A DNA stretch of 64,000 nt from Desulfobulbaceae bacterium UBA2273 (GCA_002347095.1 DDWZ01000018.1:82405-146404), one strand, 5' to 3'; shown: positions 51,506 to 61,111, counted from the stretch's first letter. The notes: generated by a model from the letters alone, not told the origin. Made by a program: numbers and translations.

Positions 51506-52867
51506 TTATGGAATCTTTTCTTCGGGCACGATCTTATTAAGCAACAGCCCGGTGAGCAGCTTGGGGTAAAAATAGGTGGACTTGTGCGGCATGACCAGCC
51601 CCTCGTCCGCCACCCTCTTTACCTGGGACACCAGGGTCGGGTTCATCAAAAAGAGCAGCGGGCTGCGATCGGCGCTGCTCTCGCCTTCCTTGATCGCCAC
51701 ATCCAGGGCGGTATCCGGATCGCTGTAATAATCCACCAGATTTTCCTGTACGCACCGGTCATGACTAAGCTGCAGCAGCCGCTCGATGATGAGGTCGGAG
51801 AGGATCACCACGTCCAACTCGCGCAGGGAGGCGGGCTGCTTGGTGCCCAAGGCCTCGTCGATCACGCCGTCGCGCAGGGTCAGGAGCAGACAGCGATCCT
51901 CCTGGGGATGGTACAACCCAAACATCGTGGCTGCGCCGGAATTTTCCGCCATGCGGGAGAGAACCTCGGTCATCAGGGTCTCGCGGGAGCCGTCAATGAT
52001 CTCGTCGATGATAAAGCTCTGCGCCAGCTTGGCCAGCAACCCGTCCAGCGCTACGAAATCTGGCATCCGCACCAGCCGGTGGGTGGGAAGCACGGACAAG
52101 CCCGGATCTTCCATGCCGCAGAGATACATCATCGTGTGGTTGTAAGGGCTGTCGCTCGCCACTGCACCCAGCCGCTCCCGCATCAGGGCGCGGAACTGAA
52201 GGGCCGTGGTGTAGCGGTGGTGGCCGTCGGCAATGTAGAGGGATTTTTCCGTAAACAGCGCACGCACCTGGGCAAGAATCGCCGGATCCGTCACCCCCCA
52301 GATGGTATGGATGCAACCGTCGTGGTCCGTGGCGCTGGCCAACGGCTCGGCGGAGCGGCCGGATTCCAGCAGGGCCATGACCTGCCCCTGAGCATCGGGG
52401 TACAGGGAAAAGATCGGGCTGAACTGGGCATGGCAGGTGTCCAGCAGGCTGAGCCGGTCGGAGGTGACGCCGGAAAAGGTCTTCTCGTGGGGCTTGACGA
52501 CCCCCTCGGCAAACTCGGCCAATTGCACCAGGCAGAGCAAGCCTTTTCTGGTAAGGCGCTTGCCGGAGGGCAGGGAATACTCGGTATGGTAGAGATAGAT
52601 GGCGGGCTCGTTGTCCCGGACCAGCACCCCTTCCTGCTGCCACTTGGCAAAGGTCTCCTTGGCCTGGCGATACCTCGCCTCGGTCAACTGATCGGCGCTG
52701 AAATTCTTACTCAGATCCAGATGGATCATGTTGTAGGGATTCTTGGCGGCAAAAGCGGCCTGGGCCTGAAGATCGATCACGTCATAGGGCGGAGTGACCA
52801 CCTCTTCCAGGTGCTGGATCTTGGCCGGACTGTATCGAAGGGCGCGAAAGGGCGCGATCAAAGCCAT
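51506..52867 (-). CDS. DUF1015 family protein
   Basis: The 453-residue protein matches the DUF1015 family. It begins A-L-I-A-P-F-R-A-L-R-Y and continues V-V-T-P-P-Y-D-V-I, with conserved H-E-K-T-F-S, I-A-D-G-H-H-R-Y-T-T and G-L-L-L-N-K segments. The family is soluble and widespread; biochemical roles have been proposed for some members but I cannot assign one here. It has no operon partner on the same strand in the window. Confidence 0.85.
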   Translation of the reverse strand: MALIAPFRALRYSPAKIQHLEEVVTPPYDVIDLQAQAAFAAKNPYNMIHLDLSKNFSADQLTEARYRQAKETFAKWQQEGVLVRDNEPAIYLYHTEYSLPSGKRLTRKGLLCLVQLAEFAEGVVKPHEKTFSGVTSDRLSLLDTCHAQFSPIFSLYPDAQGQVMALLESGRSAEPLASATDHDGCIHTIWGVTDPAILAQVRALFTEKSLYIADGHHRYTTALQFRALMRERLGAVASDSPYNHTMMYLCGMEDPGLSVLPTHRLVRMPDFVALDGLLAKLAQSFIIDEIIDGSRETLMTEVLSRMAENSGAATMFGLYHPQEDRCLLLTLRDGVIDEALGTKQPASLRELDVVILSDLIIERLLQLSHDRCVQENLVDYYSDPDTALDVAIKEGESSADRSPLLFLMNPTLVSQVKRVADEGLVMPHKSTYFYPKLLTGLLLNKIVPEEKIP

Positions 52868-53217
52868 TGTTCTGTCTCCTTGCTTGGCCAGGCTGGGCTT
52901 GCGCTCGCACCGGCCGGCAAATGCTCCCGGCGCGCATGAACCGGTTGACTTCCCCTGGGGGAATAGATATGTTTTGTAAATTATGCCAATAGAGCTTCTT
53001 GCAAAAATCTTATTTGTGGTTCGACAGGCTCACCACGAACGGAAAAATCAATGATTTCGATATAATTACCGTTCGCCCTGAGCTTGTCGAAGGGTGTTTT
53101 CGACGTTTTGCAGGAGCCTCTTTACATAGTAAAAAAACGCCCACATTTCAAGTGGACATTGTACCCGGACCGCAAACTTTTACAAACGAACTTTTCCCAT
53201 ACCCAAGAGGTGTTACC
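52868..53217. other. 350-nt divergent region with a palindromic repeat
   Basis: The stretch between DUF1015 and queD contains the repeat at 53016-53094 and an AT-rich leader before queD. I looked for a preQ1 riboswitch and saw none. Confidence 0.5.
53016..53094. repeat. TTCGACAAGCTCAG-type palindromic repeat, copy 4
   Basis: GGTTCGACAGGCTCACCACGAACGG and the inverse CCGTTCGCCCTGAGCTTGTCGAAGGG flank an AT-rich spacer upstream of queD. Confidence 0.8.
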
Positions 53218-53589
53218 ATGTACGATATCTTCACCCGCACCCATTTTTCCTCGGGCCACCATCTGCGCGACTATCCGGGCAACTGCGAGCGCCCCCACGG
53301 CCACAACTGGAAGGTGGAGGTAACGGTGCGCGCCACCGAGCTTGACGAACTGGGCATGGGCATCGACTTCAAGAACCTGAAAAAGGCGGTGAACGTGATC
53401 ATGGAGGAGCTGGATCACCAGAATCTCAACGAACTTCCGGCCTTCCAGAAGAAAAACCCCTCTTCCGAGAACATCGCCGCCTATATCTTCGACCGCCTCA
53501 GGGAAACCCTCACCTCCGAGCGTTACCGGCCTTACAGCGTCACGGTCTGCGAAACGGAGAACTGCTGCGTGACCTACCGTGAGGGATGA
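53218..53589 (+). CDS. queD: 6-carboxy-5,6,7,8-tetrahydropterin synthase QueD
   Basis: QueD converts dihydroneopterin triphosphate to 6-carboxytetrahydropterin, the second step towards queuosine. The 123-residue protein has the catalytic cysteine and zinc histidines in N-C-E-R-P-H-G-H (Cys23, His27, His29). A further zinc histidine is expected at G-H-H, and E-L-D-H-Q-N-L-N is typical of the family. It overlaps queE by 11 nt, supporting the pathway assignment. Confidence 0.94.
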   Translation: MYDIFTRTHFSSGHHLRDYPGNCERPHGHNWKVEVTVRATELDELGMGIDFKNLKKAVNVIMEELDHQNLNELPAFQKKNPSSENIAAYIFDRLRETLTSERYRPYSVTVCETENCCVTYREG

Positions 53590-54235
53590 TTCCACCCTGC
53601 AAATTTCCGAAATCTTTTACAGCATCCAGGGGGAGTCTTCCTTTGCGGGCTACCCCTGCCTTTTCTTCCGGCTCTCCGGCTGCAACCTGCGCTGCTCCTA
53701 CTGCGACGCCAAGTACACCTACGAGGAGCCGGGCAGCCCCACCCCGCTCAACACCCTGCTGAGCGAGGCAGCGCGATACCCCAAGGCCCTGATCGAGATC
53801 ACCGGCGGCGAGCCCCTCTTGCAAGCTGGGGTCTACCCGCTCATGGACGCACTGCTTGCCGCGGGTCGCACCGTGCTGCTCGAAACCAACGGCAGCCTGA
53901 GCATTAAACAGGTGCCGCGCGAGGTGGTGAAGATCCTCGACCTCAAATGCCCGGACAGCGGGATGGCCGAAAAGATGGACCTTGCCAACCTCGATCTGCT
54001 AGTACCCCACGACGAGATCAAGTTCGTGGTCAGTTCCCGTGGTGATTACGACTGGGCCAAGGCAATGATAGCAGAACACCGGTTGGCAGAAAAGGCCACG
54101 CTGATCCTCTCCCCGGTGATCGGCCGGATTGCCCCCGCCCTGCTGGCCCAGTGGCTCATGGCTGATGCGCTCCCGGCCCGGATTCAGCTTCAGCTCCACA
54201 CCCTGCTCTGGCCGGGGATGCAGCGGAGAGTCTGA
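53579..54235 (+). CDS. queE: 7-carboxy-7-deazaguanine synthase QueE
   Basis: QueE is a radical SAM enzyme that turns 6-carboxytetrahydropterin into 7-carboxy-7-deazaguanine. The 218-residue protein has the cluster motif C-N-L-R-C-S-Y-C (Cys35, Cys39, Cys42), the N-terminal I-F-Y-S-I-Q-G-E-S and E-I-T-G-G-E-P-L. GTG 53579 is the likely start, inside the end of queD, so the genes are translationally coupled. QueC and QueF are not in the window. Confidence 0.94.
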   Translation: MRDDSTLQISEIFYSIQGESSFAGYPCLFFRLSGCNLRCSYCDAKYTYEEPGSPTPLNTLLSEAARYPKALIEITGGEPLLQAGVYPLMDALLAAGRTVLLETNGSLSIKQVPREVVKILDLKCPDSGMAEKMDLANLDLLVPHDEIKFVVSSRGDYDWAKAMIAEHRLAEKATLILSPVIGRIAPALLAQWLMADALPARIQLQLHTLLWPGMQRRV

Positions 54236-54284
54236 GTATCCACCTCGCATGTAAACATCAACCAACAAACAGGAGAATTCCCCC

Positions 54285-54686
54285 ATGGACATGAAAGAGT
54301 ATCTTGAGAGCACCGCCGGCCGAGGGGTTCTGGCCACAGCCGGTGGCGATGGCCGGGTTGACGCCGCACTCTACAGCATCCCGCATGTGCTGGAGGATGG
54401 CGTCGTCGCCTTTCTCATGCGCGACCGGCTCTCCCACCGCAATGTTCAGGAAAACCCGCACGCCACCTTTCTTTTCATGGCGGACGGGCCAGGCTCCCGC
54501 GGAGTGCGCCTTTTTCTCAAAAAAATCAAAGAAGAAACCGACCCCGCCGCGATCAAGAGCCTGATGCGAAGACACCTCACCCCGGAGGAGGATCAGGCCC
54601 GGGGGATGACCTTCCTGGTCTCCTTTGCGGTGGAGAAAATTCTGCCCCTGATCGGTGACGATCCGGCCAAAATTTCTTTTTGCTGA
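54285..54686 (+). CDS. pyridoxamine 5'-phosphate oxidase-like flavin-binding protein
   Basis: The 133-residue protein fits the split-barrel FMN-binding family, with an L-A-T-A-G-G-D-G-R-V-D-A start and H-V-L-E-D-G-V-V-A-F-L-M strands. Such proteins are often FMN-, F420- or haem-binding oxidoreductases; the sequence does not discriminate. AGGAG precedes ATG. It lies between queE and an SDR gene. Confidence 0.78.
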   Translation: MDMKEYLESTAGRGVLATAGGDGRVDAALYSIPHVLEDGVVAFLMRDRLSHRNVQENPHATFLFMADGPGSRGVRLFLKKIKEETDPAAIKSLMRRHLTPEEDQARGMTFLVSFAVEKILPLIGDDPAKISFC

Positions 54687-54739
54687 GCCGAAAAACCCAT
54701 TGCCTCTTGCCGTGACCCCTTTAACCCGAGGAGTACCGC

Positions 54740-56197
54740 ATGGCCGACACCCGCAAAGTCTTGATCACCGGCGCCACCGGCTACATCGGCCGGCGCCTGA
54801 AAGACAGGCTGCTCAAACGCCCGGATCTGGCGCTCCGGCTGCTGGTGCGCAACCGCCACAAGGTGCGGCCCGAGGTGCTCGCCAGGGTTGAGGTGGTGGA
54901 GGGCGACACCTTCAGCCCCGAGGCATTGCGCGAGGCCCTCTCCGGCATCGAGGTCGCCTTCTACCTTATCCACTCCATGGGCTCGGGCCAGGATTTCGCG
55001 GAGCGCGACCGGCAAAGCGCCGTCAATTTCCGCGACGCCTGCATCGCAGCCGGGGTAAAACGGCTCGTCTATCTGGGAGGGTTGGGGGTCAAGGAAAGCG
55101 CCAGCCGCCACCTCCTGAGCCGGATCGAAACCGGGGAAATCCTCAGTGCCCGCCCGGAAAGGCTGCAAACCATCTGGTTTCGGGCCGGGATCATCATCGG
55201 CGCGGGCAGCGCCAGTTTCGAGATCATCTACAACCTGCTCCAGAAGTTGCCCCTCATGGTGACCCCGAAGTGGGTCACCACCCGCACCCAGCCGGTGGCG
55301 GTGGACGACGTGCTCGCCTATCTGGAAGCGGCCATCACCGTGAAGGTCCAGGGCAATCTGGTGGTGGACATCGGCGGCGAAGCCATGAGCTTTCGGGAGA
55401 TGATGCTCCGGGCCGCCAAGGTCATGGGGCTGCGCCGGTTGCTCCTGCCGGTGCCGGTGCTGAGCCCGCGCCTCTCCTCCTTCTGGCTGATCCTCTTTAC
55501 CCCCATCCCCTACCGCATGGCCGCCGCCCTGGTGGAGGGGCTCCGCTCGGAAACCATTATCCAAAACGACCATGCCCAACGCCATTTCCCCGGGATAACG
55601 CCCCGCAGCTATGAAAGCGCGGTGCAGGCCGCCATTGGTGAGCTGGAGCAGGATCTGGTCATCAGCCGCTGGTGCGACAGCTCCACGGAGCCGTTCTGCG
55701 ACATCCTGCACCAGGACAACCCCGGCGCCCCCATCCTGCGGGACCGGCGGGAGATTCCATTACACGGGCTGGACCCGGCCCTGGTCTACGCGGCAGTCAA
55801 GGGGATCGGCGGCGCCGAAGGCTGGGGCGCCTACAACCTGCTCTGGCAGATCCGGGGTTTTTTGGACAAGCTGAGCGGCGGCTATGGCCTGAACCGCGGC
55901 AGGAGGCAGCAGAAGGATTTGCGGATGGGGGATGCCCTTGATTTCTGGAAGGTGGCCGACCTCAAGAAAAACAAACGGGTTCTGCTTGTGGCCCAGATGA
56001 AGGTGCCGGGCAAGGCCTGGCTTGAGTTCGACATCCAGAACGACCAGATGGTGCAGACCGCCCATTTTCATCCGCGCGGGTTGCTGGGCAGAGTGTACTG
56101 GTACGCGGTCCTGCCCTTTCACGAACTGGTGTTCAGGAATCTTGCCGAAAAAATCGTGGCGCAAGCCGCACAGGCGAGCGCCGCCCCCCGAGGCTGA
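54740..56197 (+). CDS. NAD(P)-binding SDR-family protein with DUF2867 domain
   Basis: The 485-residue protein begins with an atypical SDR fold: V-L-I-T-G-A-T-G-Y-I-G at residues 7-17, then V-E-V-V-E-G-D and Y-L-I-H-S-M-G. The C-terminal 170 residues match DUF2867 (E-G-W-G-A-Y-N-L-L-W...L-D-F-W-K-V). This architecture is conserved in many bacteria, but the substrate is unknown. It may act on a quinone or lipid-like compound; that is speculation. Confidence 0.85.
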   Translation: MADTRKVLITGATGYIGRRLKDRLLKRPDLALRLLVRNRHKVRPEVLARVEVVEGDTFSPEALREALSGIEVAFYLIHSMGSGQDFAERDRQSAVNFRDACIAAGVKRLVYLGGLGVKESASRHLLSRIETGEILSARPERLQTIWFRAGIIIGAGSASFEIIYNLLQKLPLMVTPKWVTTRTQPVAVDDVLAYLEAAITVKVQGNLVVDIGGEAMSFREMMLRAAKVMGLRRLLLPVPVLSPRLSSFWLILFTPIPYRMAAALVEGLRSETIIQNDHAQRHFPGITPRSYESAVQAAIGELEQDLVISRWCDSSTEPFCDILHQDNPGAPILRDRREIPLHGLDPALVYAAVKGIGGAEGWGAYNLLWQIRGFLDKLSGGYGLNRGRRQQKDLRMGDALDFWKVADLKKNKRVLLVAQMKVPGKAWLEFDIQNDQMVQTAHFHPRGLLGRVYWYAVLPFHELVFRNLAEKIVAQAAQASAAPRG

Positions 56198-56211
56198 ACA
56201 CGCGGCCCGGA

Positions 56212-56748
56212 CTATTTTCCGGCCAGCTTCTCGACCACGGCCTTGTACTTCTCGTGGATCATTTTCCGGTCGAACGCCCAGAATTCGTCAAGCATCGCCT
56301 GGTCCTCGGCTTCGGAGAAATACGCCCGGGAGGCGGGGAAAAACACCGTATCCTCTTTTGCGATATGCCTGGGATAAAAATCCACCAGGGTGTGCAAACA
56401 CCTGACAATCTCTTCCAGGGCAGCGGAGTCCCCGTTTCGATAGCGGGTGTTTGCCTCGACCAACGCCTTGGTTGTAATCCTGCCGAACACATGATCTTCA
56501 ATCAGTTCGTCCATGACCCGTTGGTCCGGTTCTGACAGCCCCTTTGTCTTCAAGGCCAGAAACAGGATATCCTCTTCCTTCCCGTGGTGGGTGCGGTCGG
56601 CATAGGTTTGGACAAAATCAACCGCAGTGTCAACAAACACGGGGTCGATTTTCTTGGTTTTTCTTGCCTCTGCCAGGGCATCCTGAATTATGGCGAGCAT
56701 CCGTTCAATGAGCCGGTGCTCTATCATGAGCGGTCCGCGTGCTTGCAT
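56212..56748 (-). CDS. hemerythrin HHE-domain protein
   Basis: The 178-residue helical protein binds a non-haem di-iron centre. It has I-E-H-R-L-I-E, D-R-T-H-H-G-K-E-E-D, and F-Y-P-R-H-I-A-K-E-D-T. Such proteins are linked to repair of iron-sulfur centres or to O2/NO response. AAAGGAG lies upstream of ATG. The bacteriohemerythrin at 15.7 kb is a different subfamily. It is 3' to the SDR gene in convergent orientation. Confidence 0.9.
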   Translation of the reverse strand: MQARGPLMIEHRLIERMLAIIQDALAEARKTKKIDPVFVDTAVDFVQTYADRTHHGKEEDILFLALKTKGLSEPDQRVMDELIEDHVFGRITTKALVEANTRYRNGDSAALEEIVRCLHTLVDFYPRHIAKEDTVFFPASRAYFSEAEDQAMLDEFWAFDRKMIHEKYKAVVEKLAGK

Positions 56749-56975
56749 GTGCTGTTCTCCTTTTTATTCCCTGCCGAACAACGCAAGAAAAATAATTGAT
56801 TTCGATATGTTGCGATACTCCAACCTGCTCCATCAAATCACTCCGCGAAAACCGTGCCCCGCCCTCTTCTCCTGCTCCTGTTTCCTCTCCGCAATCTTGG
56901 CGCACATATAATTGGCCATCGCTCCTGCCATTGCTGGGAGCAAAATCACTGGCTGGATCGGCACACTTAAAACCG

Positions 56976-57941
56976 TTATTCAACGAGTTTGACGGGGGAG
57001 ACAAACCCGGCAGGCTTGAGCGCAAGCACGGAACACTGCACCTGTTCCAGAATGGCTTCGGCGGTATTGCCGATAAGCAACCCGGGAATGCCTGTCCGCG
57101 CAACCGTCCCCATGACAACCAGGTCCGCCTGTACTTCCCCGGCCAGGGCGGTTATGACCTTGCGCGCTTGCCCTTTGCGGAGGTGGAAGCGAGGGGCAAG
57201 ATAGTCATACGCTTCCGAGCCGATCCGATTTCGCAGCCACTCCCCTAGCTGGTACAACCCGCTCTCATGCTGCAAACGTTCATTTTCGACATAGGTGGCG
57301 GCAGCGGCGGGGTCCCCGCCCCATACGCTCATTTTGCCTTCGGCAAAAGCCTCCCAGGCATGCGCCAGATGCAAGACGGCAAAATCGGACAGCGCAAGCG
57401 AAGCGGACAAACCAATAATCTGCTCATTGAGGGCCAGTTCCTCGCCTCCGGCCATCAGCGGGTCAAAATCGACCGCCGCGAGAATACTGCTGTAATTAGA
57501 TTTCTCCTGGGACTTCATCAGCCACACCGGAGCGGGACATTTGCGCAACAGATGCATATCATCGCTGCCGAACAGCCTCGCCAGGAAATCGGGATTTTCC
57601 GCGGGCTTGATTACCAGGTCATACCCGTGGCGCAGCACGGCGCGGATAATTTCGAGAAAAGCCTTGCCAGTGAACACCTTGCGCGCAATGTTGATTCGTT
57701 GCCCATGGGGATCGATCAGCGACTCCAACCTTTGCCTCTGTTCACTCTCCAGTGTCGCCTGCAGCCCGGTGGAATCCGGCACGCCATCTGCGGTCCCTTT
57801 ACTCCCCGGGATACGGGGTACAACGGCAATGACCGTCAGTTCGGCCTGATTGTTTTCCGCCAGCGTCACCGCCCGCGCCAAGGCGGAGGCCTGGTCCACG
57901 CCCTCTTCTGATACATAGAGAATGTTTTTGAATCGTTTCAT
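56976..57941 (-). CDS. tandem universal stress protein (UspA domains)
   Basis: The 321-residue cytoplasmic protein has two Usp domains. The second keeps an ATP-loop-like segment, D-L-V-V-M-G-T-V-A-R-T-G-I-P-G-L-L-I-G-N-T-A, with the G-X2-G-X9-G-(S/T) spacing loosely present. Its 5' end overlaps the stop of the CPA2 antiporter gene by 4 nt, indicating a two-gene operon. It likely helps cells under stress or regulates the transporter. Confidence 0.92.
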   Translation of the reverse strand: MKRFKNILYVSEEGVDQASALARAVTLAENNQAELTVIAVVPRIPGSKGTADGVPDSTGLQATLESEQRQRLESLIDPHGQRINIARKVFTGKAFLEIIRAVLRHGYDLVIKPAENPDFLARLFGSDDMHLLRKCPAPVWLMKSQEKSNYSSILAAVDFDPLMAGGEELALNEQIIGLSASLALSDFAVLHLAHAWEAFAEGKMSVWGGDPAAAATYVENERLQHESGLYQLGEWLRNRIGSEAYDYLAPRFHLRKGQARKVITALAGEVQADLVVMGTVARTGIPGLLIGNTAEAILEQVQCSVLALKPAGFVSPVKLVE

Positions 57942-59605
57942 AAGGCGGCCCCCGTATTGGTTTTCAAACTCGATTCGGCATGGGGGAACAGGCGGTCCGC
58001 CGCTTCCCGTGCCGCGTCGGCATAAGGGACAAAGACCAGGTCGACTCCCTCCCGCTCAAACTGTTGGGCCTCCTGGCGGCTGGCGGCGGAGAGCGCCACC
58101 TTGCCGGGGTAGCCCTGCTGGTGAAGCCCGTGGAGCAGCATCCGGTTGATGACGCGATCCCGCATGGTGCTCACGACCCAACGCACCTGCTCCAGCGGCA
58201 GCGAAGCAATAAATTCCGGATCCTCGGCGTCACCATAATGGACTGCGTAGCCATCGCGGAGATGGCGCCGCACCACCTCCGGATCAAAATCCACGGCGAG
58301 CAAACGGCAGCCCCGTTGGCGCAGATTGTCCGCCACCGCAGCGCCGTAGCGCCCCAGGCCGAAGAGGAGAACATCCATGTTCCGGTCATCCCCGGCCGAC
58401 CCATCCAGCTCCCGGTGCGCCACCTTGCGCTCGAACACGCCAAGATAGGGGGCGAGCCGCTCATACAGGGAATGCGAGGAGATGATCATATAGGTGGAAG
58501 CGCTGATGGTAATCAATCCCACCAAGGTAATGAGCCCCACTGTCTCCCGGTCGAGATGACCCAGGCTGAGACCCAGCGCGGCAAGGATCAGCGAGAATTC
58601 ACTGATCTGGGCCACCGTGAGCCCGGCCAGAAAGCCGGTGCGCTTGCGATACCCCATGTAGCCCATGATAGCCATGACAATAAGCGGGTTGCCCACCAGC
58701 ACGAAAAACGAAAACAGTATGGCCGGGCCCGCCTGTGCGCCAAGGGTACTTATATCCAAACTGGAACCCAACTCGATAAAGAAAAAAAGCAACAGGAAGT
58801 CGCGCAGACTGACCAGGCGCGCGGCCACCTGCTCACGATAGGGTGTGGACGCGACGGAAACACCTGCCAGGAAGGCCCCCACCTCCTTGCTGAAGCCCAG
58901 GGTGTCGCCGGCTGTGGCGCCCAGCACCGCCCAGGCAATGGCGAACAACATCAACAGCTCGGGCGAGTGGGCGAGACGATGGAGCAACCCGGTCAAAACG
59001 TAGCGGATCAACAAGGCCACAACAAGCAGCATCGCGATCCCTTTGGCCAAAACCAGCAATGCTTCCAAGCCGAGATGCATCTCACCGGCGGGCTGGCCAA
59101 AAGCGGTGAGCCCAATCATGACCAGCACCACCACAATATCCTGGACAATGAGAAAGCCCACCGCAATCCGCCCATGCAGCGAATCCACCTCCCGTTTGTC
59201 CGAGAGGAGCTTCACGATGATGATGGTGCTGGAAAAAGTGAGCGCGACAGCCACATAGATGGCCATGACATGCGGCATGCCCAGCGCCAGGGCGATCAGA
59301 TACCCGATGAGCGAGGTGAAGACAACCTGCCCCAGACCGGAAGCCAGCGCAACCGGCCCCACGGTACGGATGATGTGCAAGTCGAGCTTCAACCCGACCA
59401 CGAACAGCAGCAGGGCAATGCCCAAACGGGCAAACAGCTCGATTTCGCTGCTGTGCGTCACCCATCCGAAAACCGAGGGGCCGAGCAGTATGCCCACCAC
59501 GATGAAGGCAACGATCAGCGGTTGGCGCAGGAATTGAGCAATGCCCCCGCTGACGACCGCCAGGCCCAGGATCAGGCCCATCTGTACAAAAACATTTTCA
59601 ACCAT
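57938..59605 (-). CDS. CPA2-family cation:proton antiporter with TrkA-N domain
   Basis: The 555-residue protein has an N-terminal transporter part of about 12 helices starting with G-G-I-A-Q-F-L-R-Q-P-L-I-V. A C-terminal TrkA-N domain follows (from M-D-V-L-L-F-G-L-G-R-Y-G, about residue 410) that binds NAD(H) or similar. It resembles KefB/KefC/YbaL-type K+/H+ antiporters used in pH and electrophile response. The tandem Usp gene overlaps its 3' end by 4 nt. Confidence 0.93.
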   Translation of the reverse strand: MVENVFVQMGLILGLAVVSGGIAQFLRQPLIVAFIVVGILLGPSVFGWVTHSSEIELFARLGIALLLFVVGLKLDLHIIRTVGPVALASGLGQVVFTSLIGYLIALALGMPHVMAIYVAVALTFSSTIIIVKLLSDKREVDSLHGRIAVGFLIVQDIVVVLVMIGLTAFGQPAGEMHLGLEALLVLAKGIAMLLVVALLIRYVLTGLLHRLAHSPELLMLFAIAWAVLGATAGDTLGFSKEVGAFLAGVSVASTPYREQVAARLVSLRDFLLLFFFIELGSSLDISTLGAQAGPAILFSFFVLVGNPLIVMAIMGYMGYRKRTGFLAGLTVAQISEFSLILAALGLSLGHLDRETVGLITLVGLITISASTYMIISSHSLYERLAPYLGVFERKVAHRELDGSAGDDRNMDVLLFGLGRYGAAVADNLRQRGCRLLAVDFDPEVVRRHLRDGYAVHYGDAEDPEFIASLPLEQVRWVVSTMRDRVINRMLLHGLHQQGYPGKVALSAASRQEAQQFEREGVDLVFVPYADAAREAADRLFPHAESSLKTNTGAAL

Positions 59606-59925
59606 TCGTTATCTCACGGTTTCTGAAACTCCCCCATTTCCCATGCGCGTATCGCCTTATCCATGGGTGGTGCTTCCCACCTGGTAGGATTCTATGCAAT
59701 GGGAGATGGAAAGTCAAAAAAAACAGCCACGCGCCCCTAACAACCAGCAACTGCATGGGATGCGTATTCTCCTGCTGTTTTTCCTCTGTTCCGTGGAGTA
59801 ACAGGATGTTTTTTCTTTGCAAAAAGAGATTGCAGGGATAAGATTACCGGCAGCCGACAGCGCATGAGACCGGCACAGTACCTCCGCAGCCAAAACCAGA
59901 CCGACACAAGACCTTGCCGCCAAAC
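59606..59925. other. 320-nt divergent intergenic region
   Basis: Apart from the candidate promoter at 59816-59844, I see no gene or strong structure between the antiporter and the PAS kinase gene. Confidence 0.5.
59816..59844 (+). promoter_or_regulatory. candidate promoter of the Cys-rich PAS kinase gene
   Basis: TTTGCA and TAAGAT are separated by 17 nt, 82 nt upstream of the kinase start. Confidence 0.4.
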
Positions 59926-61092
59926 ATGAACGAAAACCTCTGTGCTTCCGAAACATCCCAGCAGCCGCGCTGCTCTCGGGTTGAAATCGAAACCCTGAGC
60001 AAAACCATAGGCAACAACCGTCAACTGTTGGACGTTCTCAATGCCTTCCCCGGCTTTGTCCTGGTTCTCAATCATACCCGGCAAATCATTTTTGCCAACC
60101 AGGCTTTTCTGCATTTTCTTGGCGCCGCATCCCTTGCCGAGGTGCTGGGGAAAAAACCGGGGGACGCCTTGGCCTGCGAGCATGCAATGCAGAGTATTCT
60201 GGGCTGCGGCACCACCGTCTTCTGTTCCACCTGCGGCGCAGCCAAAGCCACTCCCCCGCTTCTCCTGCACCAGCCGGAAAACGGTGATGCCCAGGAATGC
60301 CGGATCAGGCAGGAGGGCAGCGGCAAGTCCTTCGACTTCCGGGTGCAGACCGCGCCTTTTCCCGGCGGAAACGACAATCTCTACCTCTTCTTTCTCTCCG
60401 ATATCTCCCATGAAAAAAGAAGGCGGGCCCTGGAGCGCATCTTCTTCCACGATGTGGCCAATATTGCCACCGGCATGGTGGGCATGAGCCGGACCCTCTG
60501 CCAGAAAGAACTGGATGAAGAAAAGAAGAGGCAGTTTCAGGATGTTCTGCACCGCTATGCGCATCGGCTGGCCGATGAGGTCGAGGCGCAGTCCGCCCTG
60601 GCCGCGGCGGAGAACAACGATCTGCACCTGCAGGGCAAACCCTGCGCAAGCCTTGCCCTGCTTGAGGAGGTGGTTGCCTTTTACAACAATATCGACAACG
60701 GCCGGACCAGCAGGGTGGAAATCAGCGCCGATGCCGTGGCAACGGAGTTTTTCACCGACCCGCGGCTGCTGCACCGCATCCTGATCAACATGACCAAGAA
60801 TGCCATCGAGGCCTCCCCCCCGGAGGGTGTGGTCCGCATCGGCTGCGAGCAGGCCGACAACAACCTGGACTTCTGGGTCCACAACCACGGCTGCATGCCC
60901 GAGGAAATACAATTGCAGATCTTCCAGCGCTCCTTCTCCACCAAGGGGGCAGGCCGGGGTTTGGGCACCTACAGCATCAAACTGCTGGGCGAGCGCTACC
61001 TGAAAGGAAAGGTCAGCTTCACCTCCTCGCCGGAAAACGGCACCACCTTCCGCTTCCGCTGCCCCCGCAACATCGAGGCAGCCTCTCCCTGA
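59926..61092 (+). CDS. soluble sensor histidine kinase with Cys-rich PAS domain
   Basis: The 388-residue protein has a PAS domain (about residues 30-150) with an unusual cysteine group, A-C-E-H-A...G-C-G-T-T-V-F-C-S-T-C-G. That pattern recurs in PAS kinases of anaerobic bacteria and suggests a metal or redox centre. The H-box is atypical (F-F-H-D-V-A-N-I-A). The HATPase has N-M-T-K-N-A-I-E-A, S-T-K-G-A-G-R-G-L-G-T-Y. ATG 59926 is preferred over TTG 59914. No membrane helix. The partner regulator is not adjacent. Confidence 0.88.
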   Translation: MNENLCASETSQQPRCSRVEIETLSKTIGNNRQLLDVLNAFPGFVLVLNHTRQIIFANQAFLHFLGAASLAEVLGKKPGDALACEHAMQSILGCGTTVFCSTCGAAKATPPLLLHQPENGDAQECRIRQEGSGKSFDFRVQTAPFPGGNDNLYLFFLSDISHEKRRRALERIFFHDVANIATGMVGMSRTLCQKELDEEKKRQFQDVLHRYAHRLADEVEAQSALAAAENNDLHLQGKPCASLALLEEVVAFYNNIDNGRTSRVEISADAVATEFFTDPRLLHRILINMTKNAIEASPPEGVVRIGCEQADNNLDFWVHNHGCMPEEIQLQIFQRSFSTKGAGRGLGTYSIKLLGERYLKGKVSFTSSPENGTTFRFRCPRNIEAASP

Positions 61093-61111
61093 GACTAGCC
61101 GTCCCTGGTTA

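Noticed and set aside
53095..53217. preQ1 riboswitch in the queD leader
   Set aside because: I could not find the short aptamer stem with the conserved A-rich tail that would be expected. The AT-rich leader is otherwise unremarkable.
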